A stretch of 64,000 nt of DNA from CAYTPI01 sp964439625 (GTDB taxonomy: Bacteria > Chloroflexota > Anaerolineae > Aggregatilineales > UBA3940). The notes beneath the pieces are model-generated. The model saw nothing but the letters and a program-made list of their open reading frames with translations, searched no databases and was not told the DNA's origin. Positions 8,795 through 16,158 of this stretch are shown here, in pieces. The translations under genes and the position numbers were made by a program. Every line of letters begins with the position of its first letter. The first letter of the stretch is position 1. The stretch is from assembly GCA_964439625.1 (NCBI GenBank), contig CAYTPI010000001.1:62001-126000 (forward strand), given 5' to 3'.

Positions 8795-9232
8795 TTACGG
8801 TGCTGGTGCGCTTAGCGGCGTAATGTCTTCAATGGAGAGTGCATACTCGCCCGGAGAAAAGAAGTCCACGCGAGCTGTGTAGGTGCCATCGGCTGGCACA
8901 AAGAAGCGAACTTGGGCGCTGCGGTCTCCACTGAGGGTGTCAAAGTCGTCATTTTCGGCCAGCACCGTACCGCGGGCATCAATGATGCGCAGCCGTGGGT
9001 CAGAGTCACCGACGGCTGCCGCACGGATGGCAAACTCTTGGTCGGCCTGTGCGCTGAAAGTCCAATCATGCACTTCAAGCACATCAATGGAAACACCACC
9101 GCGAGTCTCGCCGATCTCAATTTGCTCGCTTGTGTCAGGTTCAACGCCGTCATTATTACCACCCTGCAAGAACGTTACGGGGCCGCAGGCCACGAGGGCG
9201 AGTAGCAAGGGTACAAAATGGCGCATCCGCAT
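8795..9232 (-). CDS. Lipoprotein with PPC domain (fourth gene of lipoprotein cluster)
   Basis: A 145-residue protein with a lipobox (LLALVAC, Cys16), predicting a lipid-anchored extracytoplasmic protein. The rest is a PPC-like (bacterial pre-peptidase C-terminal) beta-sandwich: VHDWTFSAQADQEFAI, DPRLRIIDARG, NDDFD and the C-terminal VPADGTYTARVDFFSPGEY signature. PPC domains normally accompany secreted proteases; here the domain stands alone on a lipoprotein. It is last in a same-strand cluster of four small lipoproteins, 23 bases after the preceding gene, and is probably co-transcribed. The ligand is unknown. Confidence 0.75.
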   Translation of the reverse strand: MRMRHFVPLLLALVACGPVTFLQGGNNDGVEPDTSEQIEIGETRGGVSIDVLEVHDWTFSAQADQEFAIRAAAVGDSDPRLRIIDARGTVLAENDDFDTLSGDRSAQVRFFVPADGTYTARVDFFSPGEYALSIEDITPLSAPAP

Positions 9233-9255
9233 AAGTCGCTTTCTGATTTGGTGGT

Positions 9256-9891
9256 CTAACTGCCTTCAGGCAGGCCAATAAGCTGAACAGCGTCAATTTC
9301 ATTCCATGACGGATGGTTCGTTTGGTCGAGGTTGATGGTCACGGTGTCAACGAATTGGTCAACATCATTCACTGGAACACGCAATAACCGTGGGCATTCG
9401 GTTGTTGTCTGCGGCAGGCTTGAAAATACTTCAATCACCTCCGCGTTCTCCGTCGTCACGGTAATGCTGCTAATAGCGCCTGGGTTGTAGGTCTCGTAGA
9501 TGTCAATGCGCTGAGGGATGACTGGATCTGGGAAGCGCAGCGTGATCGAGTCAATACCATCACTTTGAGCGGATGCCCATGCGAACGAGTCATCACCACA
9601 GCCAAAGACGTTGGGTACGCCTGTGGCTTGCCGGGCTGACCATCCATCTGGCGTGAATTCACTGGTGGCTGAGGCCGTATTGGCCCACTGCTCAAGCTGC
9701 CCCTGTGCGTTGATCACGGGCTCAGCAGAGATGGGGCTATCATCTGTAATACGCGGTTCTTCATCTTCAGCTTCATCCGAGCCACCCGATAGAAATTCAG
9801 GTAAGGCAGCGGCCTCACCGCCGGCAGCGTTACAAGCAACAATGCCAAGTAGAATGGCACTACAGCAAATCAGTAGCCAGCGTTTCTGCAT
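9256..9891 (-). CDS. Lipoprotein with discoidin-like (galactose-binding fold) domain
   Basis: The start at 9891 is set by GAGGAG 8 bases upstream (the open frame runs on to 9936). A signal peptide with lipobox GIVAC is followed by an acidic linker and a domain of about 150 residues: WANTASATSEF, SARQATGVPNVFGCGDDSFAW, SITLRFPDPVIPQRIDIYET and the C-terminal NEIDAVQLIGLP. The WSA-QATG and ITLRF-P patterns resemble the F5/8-type (galactose-binding-like) beta-sandwich, a carbohydrate- or lipid-binding fold. Two Cys (in FGCGDD and TTTECPR) could form a disulphide. It sits inside the PPC lipoprotein cluster and is probably part of the same operon. Confidence 0.6.
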   Translation of the reverse strand: MQKRWLLICCSAILLGIVACNAAGGEAAALPEFLSGGSDEAEDEEPRITDDSPISAEPVINAQGQLEQWANTASATSEFTPDGWSARQATGVPNVFGCGDDSFAWASAQSDGIDSITLRFPDPVIPQRIDIYETYNPGAISSITVTTENAEVIEVFSSLPQTTTECPRLLRVPVNDVDQFVDTVTINLDQTNHPSWNEIDAVQLIGLPEGS

Positions 9892-9935
9892 CGTTTGTTC
9901 TCCTCGATCTGTGTTAGCTCGAACATAGTGTAGCA

Positions 9936-10415
9936 TTATTGCAGTGCCAGTGATACTTCATACTGACCAAATTTGATCATGTTGATGCGAATAGTGTAAG
10001 TGCCATCTGATGGCAACGTTGTCGTTAGGAGTGCGCCCAGTTCCCCATTGCTGTCATCATCCGCCCCAATTTGTTGTAGGTTGGGGTCAAACAGGCGCAT
10101 ATTCGGGTCGCTGCCACCCAAGGCGCTCACGGTGATCGTCACGGCGCTGCCTGCGGTGCCTTCAAACGTCCAATTATGGGCTTGCTGAAGTGATGCAATC
10201 TGTGCCGGGATGTTCTCTTCGAAGCCAATTGCAGCGCTACTGCCTGTATCCCATACGTCACCGTATTCGTTCGGCGTAAAAGGCCCGATGGGTGTTAGGG
10301 TGGGCAGAGGCGTTAGGGTGGGCGGGATGGGGTTCACCAGGCTAGAAACCTGGCTGCACCCCATCCCGCTACCGATGTAAATTGAACTAATCAGAAATAG
10401 TCGTTTAAAGGTCAT
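9936..10415 (-). CDS. Lipoprotein with PPC domain (second gene of cluster)
   Basis: A 159-residue product with a signal peptide ending GSGMGC (lipidated Cys20), a Pro/Thr-rich spacer (PIPPTLTPLPTLTPIGP) and a PPC-like domain with AHNWTFEGTAGSAVTI, DPNMRLFDP, ADDDSNGE and LPSDGTYTIRINMIKFGQY. It is closely similar in layout to the products of 10421-10885 and 10930-11652, consistent with tandem duplication. It begins 5 bases after the stop of the preceding gene, so the genes are co-transcribed. A binding or adhesion role at the cell surface is likely but unproven. Confidence 0.75.
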   Translation of the reverse strand: MTFKRLFLISSIYIGSGMGCSQVSSLVNPIPPTLTPLPTLTPIGPFTPNEYGDVWDTGSSAAIGFEENIPAQIASLQQAHNWTFEGTAGSAVTITVSALGGSDPNMRLFDPNLQQIGADDDSNGELGALLTTTLPSDGTYTIRINMIKFGQYEVSLALQ

Positions 10416-10420
10416 CAGTA

Positions 10421-10885
10421 TTAGCGGACGGTGATTTGATAATCTCCGGTTGACCAGACCTCTACGCGAGCGGTGTAGGTGCCGTCAACGGGCAGGGTGG
10501 TTTCGATGTAGGAATTGAGGTTACCGCCGGAGTCAACGTCATCGTTGTTCGCAATGGCATTGAGGCTTGGATCGTATAGGGTGACATCTGGGTCAGTTCC
10601 GCCAACACCCACCGTCTCGATGATGACGGTTTGGCCTGCGGTTCCTTGGAATGTCCAGTTATGGGCATCGGTAATTTGACTGATGTTCCCGGTGCCGGTT
10701 GTGCCCAGTTCAATCGCTGACTCAGACGTTGTGGTGTTGATGTCGCCGAAGTCATTGCTCTCGAGATCACTAAAATCTTCAAATCCTTCGAGGTCATCAA
10801 CATTAAAGTTACTAGTGCATAGGCATGCGGCAGATGCGAGTATCATGACGACTGCGACGATTATGAGGTTCTTTCTGCGGCTCAA
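10421..10885 (-). CDS. Lipoprotein with PPC domain
   Basis: The TTG start at 10885 is supported by an AGAGGAG ribosome site. The signal peptide ends ILASAAC (possible lipidated Cys), followed by an acidic stretch (DDLEGFEDFSDLESND) and a PPC-like domain with AHNWTFQGTAGQTVII, DPDVTLYDP, NNDDVDSGG and LPVDGTYTARVEVWSTGDY. The domain aligns by eye with its neighbours. The -DD-D- loop in each copy could bind Ca2+, as in some PPC domains, but this is inference. Confidence 0.72.
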   Translation of the reverse strand: MSRRKNLIIVAVVMILASAACLCTSNFNVDDLEGFEDFSDLESNDFGDINTTTSESAIELGTTGTGNISQITDAHNWTFQGTAGQTVIIETVGVGGTDPDVTLYDPSLNAIANNDDVDSGGNLNSYIETTLPVDGTYTARVEVWSTGDYQITVR

Positions 10886-10929
10886 GGTTATCTCCTCTTA
10901 TTTGAGTGTGGTCATTGGTTCAAAAATAA

Positions 10930-11652
10930 TTACTGCAAGGAAATTGTATATGTACCTGGTGCTGGGGGCCATATGTCAACGCGAATGGTGTAGGTACCTG
11001 CTTCTTCGAGGGTCAGTTCCATGGTGATCGTACCACCTTGGTTGCCACCGTCGCTTGTTCGTAACAAGCCACCTGTCGGGGTGATGAGCTTGGCCCGTGG
11101 GTCAGTGAATTCATCGGGATCAACAATAATAACGACGGACTGACCTTCAACCGCCGTAAAGGTGTAGTTGTGCGCCTCGACGGTCGTTGAGATTGTCTGG
11201 GTGATGCGCTGCCCCGGCTGGATTGATACGCTTAGCGTGGTTGTGTAGCCGTCCCCGCCATCATAACCACCAACACTGGTCAGGCCAGCAGCCCCTGCTG
11301 GAACCGGATTGCTGCTTCCATCTGCCCCAGCCGAAGGGGCAACCGCTGCATCAGATGGGGGCTGGGCGGTTGGCAGTGGCCCTTCACTGATTGGGGCAGG
11401 CTCCTCTGAGCGCGGGGTAATGGTTGTTTGTGGTTGTTGTGCGCGTGGCGTTTGCAGCGTTGCCAGCGCTTCTCCATCCTGAAACAGCGTCGCAGCTTGA
11501 GCCAATTCAGTCTGTTGAGCGCGCAGCGTTGGAATGCGTACCAATTCATCTGGGGTGCGGGCCGGCTGGGTGCTGCCACCGCGTCCAGGGGCGTTACAAG
11601 CAAATGCTACGATTGCCAGCAGCAGTACAGGGAGCATGATTTTTCGTTTCAT
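10930..11652 (-). CDS. Lipoprotein with long linker and PPC-like domain (first gene of cluster)
   Basis: The start is at 11652 (MKRKIMLPV); the open frame reaches 11688 without a ribosome site. Lipobox AIVAFAC, then about 100 residues of low-complexity Gln/Pro/Ala linker, then a PPC-like domain (AHNYTFTAVEGQSVVI, DPRAKLITPTG, LEEAGTYTIRVDIWPPAPGTY). A promoter with its -10 8 bases before this ATG suggests a leaderless or nearly leaderless mRNA. It appears to lead a four-gene lipoprotein operon ending at 8795. Confidence 0.68.
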   Translation of the reverse strand: MKRKIMLPVLLLAIVAFACNAPGRGGSTQPARTPDELVRIPTLRAQQTELAQAATLFQDGEALATLQTPRAQQPQTTITPRSEEPAPISEGPLPTAQPPSDAAVAPSAGADGSSNPVPAGAAGLTSVGGYDGGDGYTTTLSVSIQPGQRITQTISTTVEAHNYTFTAVEGQSVVIIVDPDEFTDPRAKLITPTGGLLRTSDGGNQGGTITMELTLEEAGTYTIRVDIWPPAPGTYTISLQ

Positions 11653-11660
11653 ATGCCCGC

Positions 11661-11688
11661 ATTGTACCGCATCACTGATTGACCACAA
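11661..11688 (-). promoter_or_regulatory. Promoter of the lipoprotein operon, placed for a leaderless start
   Basis: On the minus strand TTGTGG, a 16-base spacer and TACAAT lie 8 bases before the ATG at 11652. Transcription would begin at or within 2-3 bases of that codon. No Shine-Dalgarno is present. Confidence 0.45.
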
Positions 11689-11822
11689 ATGATGACCAAT
11701 CCTGATTGTTGCTTTTCGTAGAAACGCTATAAGAGTACCATGATTGGTAGCTTCTGATAGCCGCCAAGCGGTACGGTCAGGCTGTACTTAATCAAATAAG
11801 CACACCAGAAAAGGAGCGCTTG

Positions 11823-13001
11823 ATGCGCGATGTTGCTGTTATTGGAATTGGTCAAACCAGAGTGGGTGAATTGTGGGATATGGGCGTCCGCGATATGGCA
11901 GCGCAAGCTCTAACGGCGGCTTTCAACGATTCAAACTTGCTGGCGTTTGGCATCCCCCAGCCTGAAGCGTTGTACGTCACCAATATGTTAGCAATGCAGT
12001 TAAGCGGGCAAGCACACCTTGGTTCACTGATTGCCAGTGAGATGAACTGGTTCGGCATTGAAACTGCCACAATCGAAGCGGCCTGTGCCTCCGGTGGTGT
12101 AGGGTTTCAGGTGGGCTACCGCGCTGTCGCCAGTGGTCTTGTCGATGTGGCTGCTATTGTCGGTGTGGAGAAAATGAACGATACCAGTGGTGCAGAAACA
12201 ACATTGGGCTTAGCAACTGCTGCCGACGCAGATTATGAGGTGGCCCAAGGTGTGACTTTCGTCGGCCTCAATGCCTTGATGATGCGCCGCTATATACATG
12301 AATATGATGTGCCACACGAGCTTTTTTCAGCCTTCCCGATCAATGCGCATCGTAACGCGGTCAACAATCCGTTTGCGATGTTCCGGAAGCCTATCACGCA
12401 AGCGATCTACGACAATTCGCCTGACATTGCCCCGCCCATTAAGTTATTTGATTCATCGCCCATGTCTGATGGTGCTGCTGCGGCGATCATTGTGCCGCTG
12501 GAATTGGCTGCACAGTTGGCCTCAACCTATGATGTTGTCCCGGTGCGGGTGCTGGCAAGTGCCAACGCCACGGATACGATTGCACTCCATAGCAGGCCGT
12601 CGCCGTTAGAACTGGATGCCGTCCGCTGGAGCGCCGAACGGGCCTTTGAGCAAGCGGGTCTAACACATCAGGATATTGATGTTTTTGAGGTGCACGATGC
12701 CTTCTCGATTATGGCGGCTGCTAGCTTGGAAGCATCGGGCTTTGCTGGGCGGGGGCAGGCTGTCTACAAGGCCCAAGATGGTGCCTTTGGCATTGATGGC
12801 GAAACGCCGATCAATACTATGGGCGGTTTGAAGGCGCGGGGTCACCCGGTTGGGGCAACTGGCATGTTCGAGATTGTTGACGTCGTTACCCAATTACGTG
12901 GGGAAGCTGGCGCCAACCAAGTGCTGAACGCCAACGTTGGCATGGCCCAAAACATTGGCGGCACGGGCGCGACCGCTGTTACGCATATTTTAGGCGTTTA
13001 A
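11823..13001 (+). CDS. Thiolase-family protein (SCP-x/acetyl-CoA acetyltransferase type)
   Basis: A cytosolic thiolase-fold enzyme that would act on acyl-CoA or acetoacetyl-CoA. The nucleophile motif IEAACASGG places the acyl-accepting Cys at 88, and KARGHPVGATG holds the catalytic His near 341. The final motif NVGMAQNIGG lacks the second Cys of classical thiolases, as is usual in the SCP-x-type and archaeal-type subfamily. At 392 residues it has normal length. AAGGAG at 11811-11816 suits ATG 11823 (TTG 11820 is also possible). No partner DUF35 (OB-fold) gene or HMG-CoA synthase lies beside it, so the pathway cannot be fixed. A stand-alone gene. Confidence 0.85.
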   Translation: MRDVAVIGIGQTRVGELWDMGVRDMAAQALTAAFNDSNLLAFGIPQPEALYVTNMLAMQLSGQAHLGSLIASEMNWFGIETATIEAACASGGVGFQVGYRAVASGLVDVAAIVGVEKMNDTSGAETTLGLATAADADYEVAQGVTFVGLNALMMRRYIHEYDVPHELFSAFPINAHRNAVNNPFAMFRKPITQAIYDNSPDIAPPIKLFDSSPMSDGAAAAIIVPLELAAQLASTYDVVPVRVLASANATDTIALHSRPSPLELDAVRWSAERAFEQAGLTHQDIDVFEVHDAFSIMAAASLEASGFAGRGQAVYKAQDGAFGIDGETPINTMGGLKARGHPVGATGMFEIVDVVTQLRGEAGANQVLNANVGMAQNIGGTGATAVTHILGV

Positions 13002-13010
13002 TGAGCGTCA

Positions 13011-13054
13011 GCGAGCAGGGTGTGAGCCCACATCATAAGTCACACCCTGCTCGC
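13011..13054. terminator. Bidirectional terminator between thiolase and GerW-like genes
   Basis: A perfect 15-bp stem (GCGAGCAGGGTGTGA with its complement) and a 14-base loop lie between two converging genes. There is no long T run on either side, so it may act as an mRNA end or processing structure as well as a terminator. Confidence 0.6.
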
Positions 13055-13058
13055 TGCC

Positions 13059-13469
13059 TCACTTCGACTTGTTGATGCGTGCCAGCATCACCAGCATACT
13101 GGCGGCTGCTGTGAAGAATGCGAGGGCAATCTTGGTGCGATCAACGATTGGCTCTATATAGACGCCGTTCTCGTCAACGATGATAGCAGCGACCGGGCGC
13201 GCCGCAGAGAAGCCGCCACCGCCGCCACCCATGCCTAAGTCGAATTCCATTTCGTTTTCTTCTTCTTCGCTGTCATAGCCGCTGCCAAAGCCAAGGCCCA
13301 TCCCAACGCTGACCTCGCTGGCGGTAATGATTGTGGCCTCACCGGCTTGTACCGGCCGGCTGAAGACGGATTCGGGGCGGGCGACCTCGAAGAGCTTGTC
13401 GAGCGTTTCGGTTGAACGTTCTGTCATGCGCTTTCCGGCTTCGGTAATGTTATCTAGCCGATCTTCCAT
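13059..13469 (-). CDS. GerW/YtfJ-family protein
   Basis: A 136-residue product. The start at 13469 is fixed by AAGGAG upstream; the open frame runs to 13670 only through the neighbouring gene. It has the GerW (spore protein YtfJ) layout: N-terminal helix (ETLDKLFEVAR), EATIITASEVSVGMGLGFGSG, a Gly-rich stretch (GMGGGGGGFS), and PVAAIIVDENGVYIEPI, followed by a C-terminal hydrophobic helix (ALAFFTAAASMLVML). Family members are known from spore formers but are widespread in non-sporulating bacteria, where their role is unclear. It overlaps the upstream membrane gene by one base (TAATG), so the two are translationally coupled. Confidence 0.75.
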   Translation of the reverse strand: MEDRLDNITEAGKRMTERSTETLDKLFEVARPESVFSRPVQAGEATIITASEVSVGMGLGFGSGYDSEEEENEMEFDLGMGGGGGGFSAARPVAAIIVDENGVYIEPIVDRTKIALAFFTAAASMLVMLARINKSK

Positions 13470-13750
13470 TAGGTATCTCCTTCGCTGTGACTCAATATCA
13501 ACCCGGCAATTAAAAATAATACGCTGGCTCCCAGCAATAGAAGCTGTACCTGTCGCGTTACATCGATGATGGGCCGCCGTTCGACAATGCCGCCTTGATC
13601 CACAAAGACCGCCGCTGGTCGGTTTAGTACAACTGGCCCCCATGGGGTTTTCATCAAGTAGGCTTCGCACTGGGGCATCACAATTATGTCGCCAATATAA
13701 ATCGCCTCACCTGATTTAAGGTGTCGTTCTAACCATTTCTTTTGTGCCAT
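13469..13750 (-). CDS. Small C-tail-anchored membrane protein coupled to the GerW-like gene
   Basis: A 93-residue product of no recognised family. The soluble N-terminal part (WLERHLKSGEAIYIGDIIV, then NRPAAVFVDQGG) is followed by one C-terminal membrane helix (LLLLGASVLFLIAGLIL). The tail-anchor layout mirrors that of the GerW-like protein, whose C-terminus is also hydrophobic. Its stop codon and the next start share the sequence TAATG, so production of the two proteins is linked and they probably interact at the membrane. Confidence 0.6.
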   Translation of the reverse strand: MAQKKWLERHLKSGEAIYIGDIIVMPQCEAYLMKTPWGPVVLNRPAAVFVDQGGIVERRPIIDVTRQVQLLLLGASVLFLIAGLILSHSEGDT

Positions 13751-13789
13751 CGTGCCCCTTACTCTTTTGTAATCTATTCTAAATTACAG

Positions 13790-13817
13790 TTGGTTTTCGG
13801 TTAAGTTTTACTATACT
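13790..13817 (+). promoter_or_regulatory. Promoter of the PLP-protein gene
   Basis: TTGGTT, a 16-base spacer and TATACT lie about 30 bases before the start of the gene at 13847. The sequence matches well in both hexamers. Confidence 0.5.
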
Positions 13818-13846
13818 GTATCATACATGTAAGTATATCGATCAGG

Positions 13847-14953
13847 ATGTATACCATGCCCTACCCACTGCTTGCCGCCTATCCGAACCTTGCTTCGACC
13901 TTACCACACCACCCTTTTTGTGATCTGCCTACGCCTGTGACGCACCTTGCCGACTTTGGCACAGAGATTGATCATCCGTCGGTTTATATCAAACGTGATG
14001 ATCTCTCTGGCGAAATCTTTGGTGGGCAGAAGGTGCGTACGCTCGAATTCCTGCTCCCTTCTGCTTCAGAGGCGGGTAGCAATGTGGTCGTAGGCTTGCC
14101 GGGCACCAGCATGGCGTTGGCGACCAACGTTTATGCCCATAAGTTTGGCATCCCCGTCGAAACCATCTTGCTAGATACACGTCCTACTTTAGAAGCACAG
14201 ACGAACCTGCGCTACTTTCAGTATATGAATGCGTCGCTGCACCTCGCTGCTGACCCAGCCGAAGTCGAAGCCTTGAAAGAACAGCTCCACCAAAGGTACG
14301 ACGACCTTACGCTCCTCAGCCCGACCTCGCCGCTTGGTATGTGCGGCTACATCAACGCGGCCTTTGAACTTACGCAGCAAGTCGAGCAGGGGCTGCTGCC
14401 CAAACCTGACTACATCTTCGTCTCGACGGGTTTATTGGGAACCGCGGTCGGTTTGATGCTGGGCTTCAAAGCGGTGGGTATGCATACGAAAGTAATTGCC
14501 GCCCATGTCAATGCTGCCAGCTATCAGTCTCGCCTTGAGGCACGACAAAATATGGTCAAACTGTTCGATGCGACAGTGGCCTTCTTGCGTGAAGCAGATG
14601 ATACTTTTCCTGAACTGAGGCTGTCTCCCTATGAGGTTATGCTGCGATCAGATACTAGCGATGACCCCGGCTTTTCCATTCGCCGCGGACGCGAATGGAT
14701 AGCGCATTTTGCCGAGCTTGAGGACGTTCAATTGGATGCTACGTGGACGGGGCCTGCAATCGCGATGTTGGAGCGTGAAGCTCAGACGGGGTTACTAGAT
14801 GGAAAGACCGTCCTGTACTGGCATACACATAACGCTCGACCTTACCCTATCGCTGTCGAAAAGATTGACCCAATGGTGCTTCCAGAAGCCTTCCACCACT
14901 ATTTTGATGCGCGCACGCTGGCGGTCGTCAATAAGCCGAAGTTTCTAGCATAA
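13847..14953 (+). CDS. PLP-dependent protein of the ACC deaminase/D-cysteine desulfhydrase family, divergent
   Basis: A fold type II PLP enzyme by its KRDDLSGEIFGGQKVRTLEF motif, where K62 would carry PLP. The family motif is GGNKxRKLE; Asn is replaced by Gln here. The family's next signature, QSNH (Ser/Asn/His contacts to the substrate), is absent: the corresponding segment reads VVGLPGTSMALATN. The glycine-rich phosphate loop is seen as VSTGLLGTAVGL. At 368 residues it is slightly longer than typical (about 330-340). The missing SNH suggests a changed substrate or loss of activity. ATG 13847 and ATG 13856 (MPYPLL) are both possible starts; AGGA at 13844-13847 favours the second. Confidence 0.7.
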   Translation: MYTMPYPLLAAYPNLASTLPHHPFCDLPTPVTHLADFGTEIDHPSVYIKRDDLSGEIFGGQKVRTLEFLLPSASEAGSNVVVGLPGTSMALATNVYAHKFGIPVETILLDTRPTLEAQTNLRYFQYMNASLHLAADPAEVEALKEQLHQRYDDLTLLSPTSPLGMCGYINAAFELTQQVEQGLLPKPDYIFVSTGLLGTAVGLMLGFKAVGMHTKVIAAHVNAASYQSRLEARQNMVKLFDATVAFLREADDTFPELRLSPYEVMLRSDTSDDPGFSIRRGREWIAHFAELEDVQLDATWTGPAIAMLEREAQTGLLDGKTVLYWHTHNARPYPIAVEKIDPMVLPEAFHHYFDARTLAVVNKPKFLA

Positions 14954-14963
14954 CCTGAGCAAA

Positions 14964-16025
14964 TTACGGCCCCCAGCGGGGCTGCCAGTTGGCCCGTGGT
15001 GCATCGGTCAATTGGCGCACATCGGAGCCATCCAGCCGCATAATGTAGACTTCGTTATCAGCGCCGTCTAGGTTGGAGGCAAACGTGATCCACTGTCCAT
15101 CTGGTGAAAAGGCAGGTGCTTTGTTGTTGCCGCCGTCCGTTAACTGAACATACTTGTCTGGCCCGCAGCGTCGGCAGTCCGCTGGCACTAAGAATAGATT
15201 CTTGTCGCCGCGTGCGCCCGCGTAAAACCCGATCAAGCTACCATCCGGTGACCAATCTAGCCGTCCCCCCTCGCGTTGATCCGAGCCGCTGGTCACGCTA
15301 ACTTCTTCACCCGTATCTAAATCAATGATGTAAATCTCATTGGTGCCTGTCCGGTTGGACGTAAACGCGATCTGGCTCCCATCGGATGACCACGTCGGGT
15401 CGAGGTCGTGGGCGTCATGGGTCGTTATCTGCGTCAGATTGCTGCCATCAATACCGATTGTGTAAATATCCAGCCTGCCGTTGACTTCCGTTGCAAACGT
15501 AATCTGCGTGCCATCTGGTGATATCTCCGGCGCGTAATTGCCGACAAGCGCCAATGTTAGCTGAATGGGGTCGGGGTCATTCAAGAGCGTGCTGTAGATT
15601 TCAAAAACGCCACCACTGCGAGATGAAAACACGACCGTATCGCTGTCAGCCGTCGGCGCAGGTGAAGGGTAAAAGTCGGTGCCGCTGCGCGCTACCAAGC
15701 GTCGCTGATTTTCGCCATTGCCATCCATCACGCAGATGTCGTCGCTGCCATTCGCAAAACAGGTGTAAATGATGCGCCCGGTCGGTTCAGATAGTACCGT
15801 CACAGCGGTCGGAGTAGGTGCATTGAGGGTTGCGTCTACCATGTTGGCGGCGAGGGTGGCTTCCGCCTGCATCCGTTCGCTCTCCGCGGAGGCGGTACGG
15901 TCGGTGCCCCGGATCAGAAAGAGAGCGAAAGCGCCGACCCCAGTAAAAGCGACGACAGCGAACAGTGCCAACAGCACCATCAGTGTGTTGAATGTAAATC
16001 TTTGCGGTTTCGGATACTGTGACAT
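14964..16025 (-). CDS. Membrane-anchored TolB/PD40-type beta-propeller protein
   Basis: A 353-residue product with an N-terminal signal anchor (LMVLLALFAVVAFTGVGAFALFL, about residues 15-38), a linker and a six-bladed TolB-like propeller. The blades repeat the pattern SPDGTQITFAT, SSDGSQIAFTSNR, SPDGSLIGFYAG, SPDGQWITFASN. It differs from the protein at 362-2065 by the short N-terminus but shares the propeller. It would face the outside and act in protein binding; a TolB/Tol-Pal role is not implied because no tol genes are present. It converges on the PLP-protein gene with a 10-base gap. Confidence 0.75.
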   Translation of the reverse strand: MSQYPKPQRFTFNTLMVLLALFAVVAFTGVGAFALFLIRGTDRTASAESERMQAEATLAANMVDATLNAPTPTAVTVLSEPTGRIIYTCFANGSDDICVMDGNGENQRRLVARSGTDFYPSPAPTADSDTVVFSSRSGGVFEIYSTLLNDPDPIQLTLALVGNYAPEISPDGTQITFATEVNGRLDIYTIGIDGSNLTQITTHDAHDLDPTWSSDGSQIAFTSNRTGTNEIYIIDLDTGEEVSVTSGSDQREGGRLDWSPDGSLIGFYAGARGDKNLFLVPADCRRCGPDKYVQLTDGGNNKAPAFSPDGQWITFASNLDGADNEVYIMRLDGSDVRQLTDAPRANWQPRWGP

Positions 16026-16158
16026 GTTATTTGCCTAGTGACCTAATCTGCCGCTATTGTAGCAGCTGACGAAACCGTCACAACTGAGTCGCACTTAGGC
16101 AATAATCAGTTGTTAAGCTCGGGTGTCTTAGGCGCATAGATAGCTGTGGAGCAAATCC

